Shown piece after piece: positions 26,494 to 36,059 of a stretch of 54,476 bases of DNA. The DNA is from an uncultured Lachnospiraceae bacterium (GTDB lineage Bacteria > Bacillota > Clostridia > Lachnospirales > Lachnospiraceae). Every line of letters starts with the position of its first letter. The first letter of the stretch is position 1. The notes under the pieces are model-generated. The model ran no database searches. It worked only from the letters and a program-made list of their open reading frames with translations, and was not told the origin of the DNA. The position numbers and the translations under genes were made by a program. Location of the stretch: the NCBI GenBank assembly GCA_947589315.1, contig CANPZE010000018.1, positions 1 through 54,476 on the forward strand. The letters are read 5' to 3'.

Positions 26494-26522
26494 TTGATAT
26501 TTTACAATCTTAGTAGTATCAT
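26494..26522 (+). promoter_or_regulatory. Rightward promoter of the two-component operon
   Basis: TTGATA (26494-26499) and TATCAT (26517-26522) are separated by 17 bp. The transcript would start near 26529. Its 5' end contains TTTGATGAAATG, which also occurs at the 5' end of the ACP operon transcript (2211-2222). Confidence 0.62.
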
Positions 26523-26554
26523 AAACAGTAGACTTTGATGAAATGAGGGATTGT

Positions 26555-27922
26555 ATGATTGCATTAGCTGTACGCGGACTGACCGGCTATCTTTTTCAGC
26601 TTCTGCCCTGTGCTTTTTTCTGTCTGTATCCCTTTTATGATGATTTCCGCGAACATAAGAATAAACTATTTACAGCCATAGGCGTCACATTTTCCGTGAT
26701 GGCTTTCTTCTTTACCAGATGTTATGTGCTATATATCACTTCTGACACAGGCAGCTATTATAACCTGGAACTTACCCTGATCTTTCTATTGTCGGTGATC
26801 CTGTTGCTGATCTTATACCTGACCATGATCCGGGCGGAGGCTGCGCATAAATTTTTTATCTTAACCTTGATACTCAATTACGGCTTCCTCATGACGGAGA
26901 TCATTTCCTCTGTGTCTTCTTTCCTCTCAGAGGATTATATGTACAATACGCCTGTGCTGATCTTGCATCTGGTGTTCAACGCTATCCTGTTCCACCCTAT
27001 GCTGACGATCCTGCGCAATGCGCGCAATGCGTTCAAAAGCAAGATATCCACAGAAGTCTGGTGGAGCGCTACAATGGTTCCGTTTATTTTTTTCCTGGGG
27101 CTGCTTCTCTTTTATGAGATCCCGCTGACCGCCAATGTCTCTTATCATCATGTGCTGGTACTCTTCGGCAGGGCAATGGAAATCCTTATGTTTTTCGTCT
27201 GCTATGTGATCCTTCGTATTATAAATACTGTCCAGCATCTGACAATAGAACGGATTTCTTTAGAAAAAACCGTTGAAAACTATAAAGCCGCCGCCTCAGC
27301 AGCGGAGCAGGACCGGGAAGCCCGCCATGAATTCCATCACCATATCGCCGCATTATCCATCTTACTGCAAAATCAGGATTATGCCCGGGCGAAAGCTTAT
27401 CTGGACAAGATTTCCCAGAATATCGTCCAGAATCCGGTCCATTTTTATACGCACCACCTGCTTCTGAATTCCATGCTGTGCGAATATGAAAAACACGCTT
27501 TGGACATGAATATTCATGTCCAATATACTATCTCCGTCCCCAATCCTTTCTCCATGGACGATTTGGATCTGTGCCACTTCTTGTCCAATCTTCTGGACAA
27601 TGCATTGGAAGCCAACGGGCATCTGCCCCCGAAAAACCGGCGGCTTACGCTGGTCATCCGGCAAAACGGCAATTTCTTATATTTCCTGTGCAAAAACCCC
27701 TGCGACCTTTCGCTGCTGCACGCTACGAGGAACGGATTCAGCACTACCAAGGAAAACGCACGGACACATGGCTACGGCATCACCATCATGAAACGGATCG
27801 CCGAAAAGTATAACGGCGTGTTTCAGACAGATATCAGCAACTCGACATTTACGGCAACCGCCAACTTATGCACTCCGCCGGAACACGGACGGAATGTGGA
27901 CAGAATCCAACAAATGCAATGA
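26555..27922 (+). CDS. Sensor histidine kinase, HPK10 (AgrC/ComD-like) family
   Basis: 455 residues. Six or seven TM helices occupy about residues 5-220, followed by a short coiled coil and the dimerisation/phospho-acceptor segment REARHEFHHHIAAL with His258 as likely phosphorylation site. A GHKL ATPase domain ends the protein (N box SNLLDNALEA; G box HGYGITIMKRIAEKYNG). HPK10 kinases sense secreted peptides and pair with LytTR regulators, as here with the gene 34 nt downstream. No AgrB- or AgrD-like gene is adjacent. An ATG at 26543 is in frame, but its AUGAGGGA forms the ribosome site for the ATG at 26555, so the latter is preferred. Confidence 0.9.
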   Translation: MIALAVRGLTGYLFQLLPCAFFCLYPFYDDFREHKNKLFTAIGVTFSVMAFFFTRCYVLYITSDTGSYYNLELTLIFLLSVILLLILYLTMIRAEAAHKFFILTLILNYGFLMTEIISSVSSFLSEDYMYNTPVLILHLVFNAILFHPMLTILRNARNAFKSKISTEVWWSATMVPFIFFLGLLLFYEIPLTANVSYHHVLVLFGRAMEILMFFVCYVILRIINTVQHLTIERISLEKTVENYKAAASAAEQDREARHEFHHHIAALSILLQNQDYARAKAYLDKISQNIVQNPVHFYTHHLLLNSMLCEYEKHALDMNIHVQYTISVPNPFSMDDLDLCHFLSNLLDNALEANGHLPPKNRRLTLVIRQNGNFLYFLCKNPCDLSLLHATRNGFSTTKENARTHGYGITIMKRIAEKYNGVFQTDISNSTFTATANLCTPPEHGRNVDRIQQMQ

Positions 27923-27956
27923 ATGAATAACAGAAAAAAGAAGGAGAGGATACATC

Positions 27957-28667
27957 ATGTATTATATTGGAATTTGTGATGACGAGCCGGTTTTTCTGGA
28001 TACGATCGCCGAAATGGCTAGAATGATCTTAACAGACTTATCCATAGACTTTCATATTTCTGTTTTTAATAGCGCTGAAGAACTGACGGAATATCTCAGC
28101 CTGCCGGATACCTCCATGGATCTTCTGCTTCTGGATATCCTGATGGATGGACAGACGGGGATCGAGCTTGCCCGGGAACTCCGTTGCCAAAACAATTCCC
28201 TTCCGATTATTTTTATCACATCCACGATGGACTTTGCCCTGGATGGATACAAAGTGGAAGCGACCGGCTACATCCGGAAACCGGTGGAATATACAGAGCT
28301 TCAGGAAGCGATCGAACGCACATGGCGCCGCCAGCCGAATAAACTCATTGTGCTTAACTCGCCCTCTCATTCTGTCAGCTTCCACCAAAACGATGTCTTA
28401 TACCTGGATATCTATGATAAAGAGCTTTCCGTCCATCTCAAAGACGGCGAGTCGCTCCGGCTCTCCATATCTTTGCATTCCGCTATATCCAAACTGCCGC
28501 AGCAGCAATTCGTCCAATGCCACAGGAGCTATGTCGTCTCCCTGCCTGCGATCATTTCCATTTGGCGGTACGGCATTGAGCTGAAAAATCACGAAAGCAT
28601 TCCCCTCAGCAAAACTTACTATGCCACCGTGCAAAATGCGCTGCTCAACTGGGCTTCTATGGGATAG
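27957..28667 (+). CDS. LytTR-family response regulator
   Basis: 236 residues. The receiver domain has acidic Asp8/Asp9, the phospho-acceptor Asp60 (LLLLDILMDG) and the conserved lysine in GYIRKP. The C-terminal LytTR DNA-binding domain contains FVQCHRSYVVSL and IPLSKTYY. It is the partner of the HPK10 kinase directly upstream. LytTR proteins bind paired half-sites about two helical turns apart upstream of the -35 box, which matches the layout of the two TTGCGC-N16-GCGCA elements. It is therefore the likely activator of both NRPS operons and of itself (inference). AGGAGAGG precedes the ATG. Confidence 0.92.
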   Translation: MYYIGICDDEPVFLDTIAEMARMILTDLSIDFHISVFNSAEELTEYLSLPDTSMDLLLLDILMDGQTGIELARELRCQNNSLPIIFITSTMDFALDGYKVEATGYIRKPVEYTELQEAIERTWRRQPNKLIVLNSPSHSVSFHQNDVLYLDIYDKELSVHLKDGESLRLSISLHSAISKLPQQQFVQCHRSYVVSLPAIISIWRYGIELKNHESIPLSKTYYATVQNALLNWASMG

Positions 28668-28758
28668 CTAAAAATCACACTTGATAAAACATCGCCTTTC
28701 CGCTAAGATAAAAGCAAAGGGACAGCACCTTTTATTTGCCAGTGGACAAGGAGGGAAC

Positions 28759-30918
28759 ATGAAAAAGAAAAAGAGGGAAACCAAACGGACCAGATGCTGG
28801 GCAGAGGTATTTGTCATATTGGGACTTCTCAGTGTGATCCTTGTCAATAGTCTGTATCTGGATGGATATTTGTGTTATGAGAAGGCTTATGAATGGGAGA
28901 CTCTGATCGCCGGCAGTAATGGCTATACGGCAGAAAATAACACCTTTCATTATACCGGAAATGAGCAGAGTTATGTACAGATCTACTCTATGGAGGGGAT
29001 AGATCAGCTCATGCTGGCATTTGGGGAACCGGCAGCGGAAGATATCCACATCGTGGTCAAATATATGGATCCGGCAGGAAATATATCAGACATGATCTCA
29101 GAGGGTACTTGGAAGAAAGGTAAATATACGGCGAAAATAGATATGGAGGCCGGACAATATAATTTCTATTATCTCATGATCCCCAGTGATTTTACCCTGA
29201 ATAAAGCATACTATGCCACAGAGCATGGATATGGGAGCCATTCCAAGATTAAATGGATGTTTGCCGCCTTTGTAATGGTGATGATCCTGACCGTTATTAT
29301 CATGCGCATTGATAAAACCAGCGCTCTTGTAGGAAAGATGGATCAGACAGTGACAGGATGGCTGATAAATTTGTGGAAGAATAAAAAAGAGATCAGGAAA
29401 AAAGCCGTTTTCTATGTTGGGATTCTTCTGCTGACCGTCCTTGCGGCGTATCTTGGAACGCTCAGCGGTAAATATGTATTTTCTGCGAAAGTATTTTGGC
29501 TGGCTGTTTTCTTAGGGGGCATCCTCGGTATGTTTGTGGTGAATTACAGGCAGATGTCCGAGAGAATAGAATGGATCGGATTCTTTGTGATCCTTTTAAC
29601 CGGCGCTATGTTTGCCTTTTTATCACCAGCCAATGTGGGTGTGGGATGGGATGATGAGATTCATTTTCGTAATGCGGTTCAAATATCCCATATACTGGAC
29701 AATAAAATTTCTGCGGCAGATCTCGCCATCATCCACGACTACACAGATGTCGCTTTGGAAAAGAGATATTATGCCAGAGAGGATCAGGAACGGTATACAG
29801 AAATTCTGGATGACCTGCAGGAGGCCCGGTATTATTCAGAAATAGGAGATTTCTCTACTAAAAATACATGGATCGCATATGTACCTTCTGCTATTGGACT
29901 GTTAGCGGGGAGAGGATTGGGACTATCCTTTTACGCCACGCTTGCACTGGGAAGATGGATGAACACCCTTTTGTTGGCGGCGCTGTGTTATTGGGCAATG
30001 AAAAAACTAAAAACAGGCAAAATTGTGGTTCTTTTGATCGCCTTACTTCCCACCAATATATTTATATCAGGCAGCTATAGCTATGACACCTGGCTGACAG
30101 GCTGGTCCATCCTGGGGCTCTCTGCCTTCTTTGGGGAATGGCAGAGGCCGGAGAAGAAAATAGACAAGCTGACGCCGTGGCTGATCGGTGTTTCCATGTA
30201 CTTGGCGGTACTTCCTAAGCAGGTATATTTTCCGTTGACTTTCATCGCACTTTTTTTACCAATGTCCAAATTTCAGAACAAAAAAGAGTGTTGGAAATAC
30301 CGTTGCATTTTGCTGGCGGCCGCATTTTTACCATTTATTGCCGTCTATCTGCAGAATATAGCAGGAAACGGAATGGGAAAGGGAGACGTGAGAGGGGGAG
30401 AGGCGGTAGATGCCAGCTCTCAGATGGATTTTATCCGTAACAACCCGATGCGGGCAGGCAAGATACTTTTACTGTTCTTAAAACACTATCTGAATCCGTT
30501 GTCCCAAGGACCGGAATATATCACCAAAATGGGTTACTGGGGTTATTCTCCGATCAATGCGAGGATTCTCTTGGGAACCATGGTAGCAGGAGCCCTTGTG
30601 AGCCGGGAAGAAGGTGAGACAAGATTCCCATGGTGGACAAAGTTAGGGGTTCTTGTAGTATATTGTGGGATCGGTTTTATTGTTGCGTTCTCCATGTATG
30701 TAGCATTTACCGGGATTGGAGCGGAATCGGTAGCCGGCTGCCAGGGAAGATATCTGATACCGGCATTATTTCCTCTGCTCTATGTATGTACCCGGTTTCC
30801 GTTTAAAACCAGGGTCAAAAATGTTTTGAGGGAGGCGAATATCCATATCGCCCTGATCGGCATCATGGTATTTGCTTCTCTGTGGGGACTATGGACCGGC
30901 TGCCTGGCATTGTATTAA
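28759..30918 (+). CDS. DUF2142-family polytopic membrane protein
   Basis: 719 residues. An N-terminal TM helix is followed by an extracytoplasmic domain of about 135 residues with YENYF-like beta-rich composition, then 11-12 TM helices. Acidic and histidine residues at the start of the long loop (VGVGWDDEIHFRNAV) and the PTNIFISGSYSYD segment match DUF2142 proteins. These occur in cell-surface polysaccharide loci and resemble GT-C-type glycosyltransferases or polymerases; the reaction is not established. AGGAGG precedes the ATG at 28759; the open frame extends to a TTG at 28681 that lacks support. It is more AT-rich than the NRPS genes and marks the start of the polysaccharide region. It could be read through from the two-component operon 91 nt upstream. 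Confidence 0.82.
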   Translation: MKKKKRETKRTRCWAEVFVILGLLSVILVNSLYLDGYLCYEKAYEWETLIAGSNGYTAENNTFHYTGNEQSYVQIYSMEGIDQLMLAFGEPAAEDIHIVVKYMDPAGNISDMISEGTWKKGKYTAKIDMEAGQYNFYYLMIPSDFTLNKAYYATEHGYGSHSKIKWMFAAFVMVMILTVIIMRIDKTSALVGKMDQTVTGWLINLWKNKKEIRKKAVFYVGILLLTVLAAYLGTLSGKYVFSAKVFWLAVFLGGILGMFVVNYRQMSERIEWIGFFVILLTGAMFAFLSPANVGVGWDDEIHFRNAVQISHILDNKISAADLAIIHDYTDVALEKRYYAREDQERYTEILDDLQEARYYSEIGDFSTKNTWIAYVPSAIGLLAGRGLGLSFYATLALGRWMNTLLLAALCYWAMKKLKTGKIVVLLIALLPTNIFISGSYSYDTWLTGWSILGLSAFFGEWQRPEKKIDKLTPWLIGVSMYLAVLPKQVYFPLTFIALFLPMSKFQNKKECWKYRCILLAAAFLPFIAVYLQNIAGNGMGKGDVRGGEAVDASSQMDFIRNNPMRAGKILLLFLKHYLNPLSQGPEYITKMGYWGYSPINARILLGTMVAGALVSREEGETRFPWWTKLGVLVVYCGIGFIVAFSMYVAFTGIGAESVAGCQGRYLIPALFPLLYVCTRFPFKTRVKNVLREANIHIALIGIMVFASLWGLWTGCLALY

Positions 30919-30987
30919 TGTATTGTGCCTGTATATCTGATAGGTATGATAATTATCAGAAAATTTTAAAAGAATAGGAGTCTTGTA

Positions 30988-31968
30988 ATGCATAAAGTGA
31001 CAATGATCATTCCGGTTTACAATGTAGAGAAATATCTTGCCAGATGTCTGGATAGTCTGATCGGTCAGACGTATGAAAATTATGAGATCATTTGTGTGAA
31101 TGACTGCAGTCCGGATGGCAGTCAGAGGATTTTGGAGGATTATGAAAAGAAATATCCACAGCTATTTCGCGTGATACAGAATGAAGAAAATATGGGACAG
31201 GGCAGGAGCAGGATGCGCGCAGTAGATCAGGCTGCCGGTGACTACATCATGTTTGTTGACAGTGATGATTATGTTGCGAAGGATTATATAGAGCGGTTTA
31301 TATCTGAGGTGGAGGAAGCCTCGTATGATGTTGTGATCGCCGGGTATACCAGAGATATTGATGGGAACTATAAGGAACATGATATTCAGGATAGTCCCTG
31401 GACACTGCTATGTTATCCCCTTGCCTGCGCCAAGATGTTTCGGAAAAATTTCATATTGGAGCATGGGATCGATTTTTCGGATGCCCGGGCTGGGGAGGAT
31501 ATCTATTTCAGTATGGCGATTTTCTACCAAGATGTAAAGTATAAGATCATCCACTATTATGGTTATTATTATTATTTAAACAGAACGTCCACGACAGGTA
31601 CGCTTACCTATGATAAAAAACTTGAGGTAACGGTCTCTCAGATGTTTACTAATTTTATGAAGAAATTTCCGCTGGAAAAGATATCAGAAGAAAAAAGGCG
31701 TATGATAGAATACACATATGTAACCAATATGGTAAATGCGCTAGTAACCTATGGACATGGATGCAGACCGCATAGGATGAGAGAAAAGCATCAATTTTTT
31801 ATCAGAGACCTGAAAAAGAAATTTCCCGATTATAAAAGGAATCCCTATTTCACGGTGAGGAAACCAAAGGGGCAGAGCAGTAAGATCCATGCCGGGGTGG
31901 GAACGACAATGTTATTGCATCGGGTTCATCTGGATGCCTTTCTGTTTTGGGTTATATCGTGGGTGTGA
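30988..31968 (+). CDS. GT2 family glycosyltransferase
   Basis: 326 residues with a GT-A fold: nucleotide-binding start IIPVYNVEKYLARCLDSL, metal-binding DxD in MFVDSDDY (near residue 90) and a catalytic-base region AGEDIYF. It should transfer a sugar from a nucleotide donor to a lipid-linked glycan at the inner membrane face. It lies 69 nt after the DUF2142 gene with AGGAG ahead, and probably shares its transcript. Donor and acceptor are not predictable from the sequence. Confidence 0.9.
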   Translation: MHKVTMIIPVYNVEKYLARCLDSLIGQTYENYEIICVNDCSPDGSQRILEDYEKKYPQLFRVIQNEENMGQGRSRMRAVDQAAGDYIMFVDSDDYVAKDYIERFISEVEEASYDVVIAGYTRDIDGNYKEHDIQDSPWTLLCYPLACAKMFRKNFILEHGIDFSDARAGEDIYFSMAIFYQDVKYKIIHYYGYYYYLNRTSTTGTLTYDKKLEVTVSQMFTNFMKKFPLEKISEEKRRMIEYTYVTNMVNALVTYGHGCRPHRMREKHQFFIRDLKKKFPDYKRNPYFTVRKPKGQSSKIHAGVGTTMLLHRVHLDAFLFWVISWV

Positions 31969-31972
31969 TCTG

Positions 31973-33001
31973 TCATTTCTGTTTGTGGGTAAGAAGCCGT
32001 TTTTCCATAAACTCATAGAGAAACCAACCCACAATCATAGAAAGAGGGAGAGTCATCAGCATGTTTCCATATATATTCATTGTGCCGCCGAAGGACCATA
32101 CCAGACATTGCTGGATCGGGAAAGCACAAAGGTAGATACCGTAGGAGATTTTACCCAGATTGCCCAGCAGCTCAGGGATACGTTTGCAACAGAAACCTGT
32201 GTATGCAAGAATATATGGAAAGCCCAGATATAATCCTAGCAGTAAAGTACCACTGAAGTTTGATATTATAATTACGAGAATGGCAATGATAAGAAATCGG
32301 TAATCCATTTTAATGCTGTCGCGAAAGATATAATAAAAAATTCCGGCAAAAAACATAAGGACAGGTAAGACCATGGAGTAGATCATGCCTAAGCTCATTT
32401 GTTTTGATAAAATTAAGAATAAAATATCAAACAGGATAGACAGAACCAATAAAATCTTCATAGGAAGCTTTTTGTGCAATTTGAGTTTGAATAAAAGAAA
32501 GCAGGCAACATAACAGACTGCTTCTACGGGTAATGTCCAAAGGGAGCCATTCACTGTAGAAAGATAACTATTATTTTCAAATACACCCGGCAGATCATGG
32601 ACTAAGATCAAAATGCTGTTCAGCAGGTATAGATAGGTTCTTGGATCTACAAAATATCTATAAATGGGAAGAGTTGTAACGATCGGCCCCATTATGAAGG
32701 TGGATAATATTACGACTGCTGCTAAGGGAGGAATGATCCGGATGACCCTCTTCATAAAATATTGTTTTGCGCTGGTACTTTTTTCAAGACTTTTGGAAAC
32801 AAGCAGGCCACTGTAAAAAAAGAAAACGCATACAGCAACGCCACCCATAGTGTATTGACCATTGGTGATAATATTAAACCATTCGTTATCCATAGTGCCA
32901 GAGGCCAAAGGAAATGAGTGAGATAGAATGACCATGACTGCAGCAATAAATTTGATAAAATTAACATTTGTACTATAACTGGAATAAGAGTTGTATTTCA
33001 T
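31973..33001 (-). CDS. Membrane-bound O-acyltransferase, acyltransferase 3 (OafA-like)
   Basis: About 342 residues with some ten TM helices. The N-terminus has the family pattern NFIKFIAAVMVILSHSFPL, with the conserved histidine after the first TM helix, and a later RIIPPLAAVV. Such enzymes add acetyl or similar groups to surface sugars, so it probably modifies the local polysaccharide. It is convergent with the GT2 gene with only 4 nt between them. The open frame extends to 33109; ATG at 33001 is chosen by homology-like start, although a TTG at 33019 has the better-placed GGAAGG. Confidence 0.85.
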   Translation of the reverse strand: MKYNSYSSYSTNVNFIKFIAAVMVILSHSFPLASGTMDNEWFNIITNGQYTMGGVAVCVFFFYSGLLVSKSLEKSTSAKQYFMKRVIRIIPPLAAVVILSTFIMGPIVTTLPIYRYFVDPRTYLYLLNSILILVHDLPGVFENNSYLSTVNGSLWTLPVEAVCYVACFLLFKLKLHKKLPMKILLVLSILFDILFLILSKQMSLGMIYSMVLPVLMFFAGIFYYIFRDSIKMDYRFLIIAILVIIISNFSGTLLLGLYLGFPYILAYTGFCCKRIPELLGNLGKISYGIYLCAFPIQQCLVWSFGGTMNIYGNMLMTLPLSMIVGWFLYEFMEKRLLTHKQK

Positions 33002-33118
33002 ATTGTGATTATAATTCAAACGAATTATATACCTTCCTTTCCATAAAAATGAATGTGGCCGTGTTCCCGTACAAAGGCAGAAGGTGATATAAAGCCAAAT
33101 ACATGGCAAGCAACATTC

Positions 33119-34888
33119 TCACTTTGCCTTCGCAAGAATAACTGCCTCCACTGCCTGTGTCAGTTTTCTCTCCAGCTTCTCCGCTTCCTCCCGGGTATCC
33201 GCATTGACGGAGAGATATGTTTTCAATTTGGGCTCTGTTCCGGAAGGCCTCACCACCACAGAGCAGCCTCCCTCCAGGAGAAATTTCAGAACATCTGATT
33301 TTGGCAATCCATCCAGTCCCTTTCCATAATCCAGGCATTGCAATACCTTTTTGCCTGCAAAGGAATCAACCGTTCCCCGGAATTGCTCCATGATCTGCTG
33401 CATCTTTTCAAACCCGGCCGCCCCCTCAAACTCATAGGAATGCAGCGTATTCAGGCAATATCCATAGGTCTCGTAAAGCTCCTGAAGTTTTTCCAGCAGG
33501 CTGATCCCCTGTGATCTATAATATGCAAACATCTCACAGATAAGAAAAGCCCCATTTACCGCATCCTTGTCTCTCACATACGAACCGCTGAGGTATCCAT
33601 AGCTTTCCTCAAAACCAAAAATGTAATCTTTCTCTCTGTTATTTTCCTCCAGCAGCCCAATCTGTTCTCCAATAAATTTAAAGCCGGTCAGGACATTGAT
33701 CGTGTCCACTCCATAATGTGCAGCGATCTGCTCCGCCAGATCCATGGTCACAATCGTCTTTATCATAACAGGATGTTCCGGCATAGCGCCCATTTTCTGA
33801 CGGCGGCTGCAGATATAATCTAACAGAAGGATGCCTGTCTCATTTCCTGACAATAACACATAGTCCTCCGAGTCCTGGCCAGAGGCGTCTTTTTCCGTAT
33901 TTTTCACAGCAATTCCTACTCTGTCACAATCCGGATCCGTGGCAAGAAGTAAGTCCGCATTATATTTTCTGGCATAGGAAATCCCCAGTTCCATTGCCTC
34001 ACGGATCTCGGGATTGGGATAGGGGCAGGTAGGGAAATTACCATCGGGTAATTCCTGCTCTTTCACTACTGTAATATTTGTATAGCCACTTTCCTGCAAA
34101 GTGCGCAGCACCATTTTTAATCCGGTACCATTCAGAGGGGAATATACAATAGATACGTTCTTGTCAATGGATCTCTCTTCCTCTGCTCCTGCGTTATCCC
34201 CGGACAGCAATGATTCTCCCTTCACACACTCTACAAAGTCCGTAATAACATCCTGTGAGATCTTTTCTATCTGTCCCTTTTCAAGGACAGTATTATCCTC
34301 TCCGGATGCATTGGCGTCCAAACCTTTTACATCAGCAAAAATATCTACCTTTTCGATCTCTGCCAGGATTTGTTCTGCCGCTTTGGTGGTAATCTGGCAT
34401 CCATCCATTCCATATACCTTGTATCCATTATATTTTGCCGGGTTGTGGGAGGCAGTGACCATGACGCCGGCAGCACAGTGCAGCCTCCTGACGGCAAATG
34501 ACAAACATGGGGTGGGCATCAGTTCAGAATAAATAAATACATGGATCCCATTGGCTGAAAACACATTGGCCGCAATCTCGGCAAAGCGATCCGACTTGAT
34601 CCTGGAATCAAAACTGATGGCAATGTTTCTTTCATCTTCTTTAAAATTTTTATTTACATAATTTGCCAATCCCTGGCTTGCCTTTGCCACGGTATAAATA
34701 TTCATGCGGTTGGTTCCTGCTCCGATCACTCCCCGCAGACCGCCTGTTCCAAATGCCAGATTACGGTAAAAGGCATCCTCTGCCGCCTCTTCCTTTCCTG
34801 CCATCTCTTTTAACTCTTTCACAACGTCCTGATCTGCAGTGGCATACTGACACCAGCGGCTATATTCCTTCTCAATCATTTCTTTCAT
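33119..34888 (-). CDS. Phosphohexomutase (phosphoglucomutase/phosphomannomutase)
   Basis: About 589 residues of the alpha-D-phosphohexomutase superfamily: active-site serine loop TASHNPAKYNGYK, metal-binding loop DPDCDR, sugar-binding loop GFEESYGY and phosphate-binding RPSGTEPK. Length and the FGTGGLRG start match PgcA-like mutases. In this locus it can supply mannose-1-phosphate for ManC (GDP-fucose branch) and/or glucose-1-phosphate for the RfbF cytidylyltransferase. An in-frame ATG at 34918 would add ten residues. It is separated from manA by a gap of about 140 bp with a TATAAT-like box (near 34960), so it may have its own promoter. Confidence 0.93.
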   Translation of the reverse strand: MKEMIEKEYSRWCQYATADQDVVKELKEMAGKEEAAEDAFYRNLAFGTGGLRGVIGAGTNRMNIYTVAKASQGLANYVNKNFKEDERNIAISFDSRIKSDRFAEIAANVFSANGIHVFIYSELMPTPCLSFAVRRLHCAAGVMVTASHNPAKYNGYKVYGMDGCQITTKAAEQILAEIEKVDIFADVKGLDANASGEDNTVLEKGQIEKISQDVITDFVECVKGESLLSGDNAGAEEERSIDKNVSIVYSPLNGTGLKMVLRTLQESGYTNITVVKEQELPDGNFPTCPYPNPEIREAMELGISYARKYNADLLLATDPDCDRVGIAVKNTEKDASGQDSEDYVLLSGNETGILLLDYICSRRQKMGAMPEHPVMIKTIVTMDLAEQIAAHYGVDTINVLTGFKFIGEQIGLLEENNREKDYIFGFEESYGYLSGSYVRDKDAVNGAFLICEMFAYYRSQGISLLEKLQELYETYGYCLNTLHSYEFEGAAGFEKMQQIMEQFRGTVDSFAGKKVLQCLDYGKGLDGLPKSDVLKFLLEGGCSVVVRPSGTEPKLKTYLSVNADTREEAEKLERKLTQAVEAVILAKAK

Positions 34889-35027
34889 ACTATGTTCCAT
34901 TTTCAGCCATATTTTCATGTACTATCTTCATAGAACATGAAGCTATTTCCTTTCTTTTATATTATATTAGTTTCTGTTTCGCTGACCGCCGCCAAACAAT
35001 ACTTGGCGCAGTCCAAAAAACAAATAT

Positions 35028-36059
35028 TTAGCAGCTAACTCGGAGAAATTGCGCCTTTCCATGGATCTTCAGTGGTACAGACCCCGCCGGGACAAAAATA
35101 CAATCTCCCTTAAAAAAATTCAGCATCTCCCCATTTTCCTCCAACAAAACTCCACATCCCTTCAAGCATAAAAGCACCTGGAAGGAATTGCTGTCCGTCT
35201 GGAAATCTGCCATAGCACGGCATCTTTCTGTGTTGATCAGCTGACGTTCCACTTGAAAATACTTGCACCGGTATAGAAATTCGGAGGCGCAGCCTCTCTG
35301 GTAGTGCAGTACCCGCATAGGCTGTCTGGGTTCTGCTGCTCCCTTTAGATTCACTACCTCCAGAGCTTTGTCGATATGGAGTTCCCTTTTTTGTCCATTC
35401 TTATCGGTCCGGCCATAATCATACATACGGTACGTAAGATTAGAGTTTTCCTGAATCTCTGCGATCAGCGCACCGGCGCCAATAGCATGAACCGTTCCAG
35501 CCTCAATAAAAAAAACATCATCCTTTTGTATTTTTATCTTCTGCAGAAATCTTTCTACCGTCCCTTCCTCCAGGCTTTCCCGTAATGTATCTTTATCCAT
35601 ATCCCAGTAAAAGCCATAGACCAGCTCAGAGTCCTTTGCTGCATCCATTACATACCACATTTCTGTTTTTCCCAGGGAACCGTTTTCATGTTTCATGGCA
35701 TAGGCATCATCCGGATGCACCTGCACGGAAAGATTCTGTTTGGCATCAATAAACTTGATCAGGATGGGTAATTCCCCCTGCCTGGCGGCCTCCGTCATGA
35801 GCGGGTGGCTCCCCAGATACTCTGGATGTTCTTTCAGCACCTGGGACAAATGCTTCCCCCTGTGTTCTCCGCTGGCCACAACACTTGGTCCGTCTGGATG
35901 AGTGGAACATTCCCAAGTCTCTGCTAATGGTGTTTTATCGATGTCTTTTGAAAAATCATCCCGAAGTCTTGTCCCTCCCCAGAGATAATCCTTCCCTTCC
36001 GGCTTCAGCAAAAAAGGTTTGTGGCCACTATTCTTCCAATTCAAATTTTTGTTTGTCAT
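35028..36059 (-). CDS. manA: Mannose-6-phosphate isomerase, class I
   Basis: 343 residues of the type I zinc cupin isomerase: KPEGKDYLWGG start, the zinc-binding QVHPDD motif and a following glutamate (GKTEMWYV), and VFFIEAGTVHAIGAG. It converts fructose-6-phosphate to mannose-6-phosphate, the first step to GDP-mannose and GDP-L-fucose. Its start overlaps the end of manC by 32 nt. The ATG at 36059 is preferred because AAGGAG lies 10 nt ahead; an in-frame start at 36065 is possible. Confidence 0.92.
   Translation of the reverse strand: MTNKNLNWKNSGHKPFLLKPEGKDYLWGGTRLRDDFSKDIDKTPLAETWECSTHPDGPSVVASGEHRGKHLSQVLKEHPEYLGSHPLMTEAARQGELPILIKFIDAKQNLSVQVHPDDAYAMKHENGSLGKTEMWYVMDAAKDSELVYGFYWDMDKDTLRESLEEGTVERFLQKIKIQKDDVFFIEAGTVHAIGAGALIAEIQENSNLTYRMYDYGRTDKNGQKRELHIDKALEVVNLKGAAEPRQPMRVLHYQRGCASEFLYRCKYFQVERQLINTERCRAMADFQTDSNSFQVLLCLKGCGVLLEENGEMLNFFKGDCIFVPAGSVPLKIHGKAQFLRVSC

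Noticed and set aside
27957-28667. Regulator as a housekeeping LytR-type cell-wall regulator unrelated to the cluster
   Set aside because: It is operonic with an HPK10 kinase and divergent from the NRPS/export operon with the shared operator between them, so a cluster-specific role is more economical, though not proven.
34919-35027. Terminator after manA
   Set aside because: The minus strand has a T-rich stretch after the manA stop but no convincing stem of GC-rich pairs before it; only a 6-bp stem (CGCCAA/TTGGCG) lies further on.
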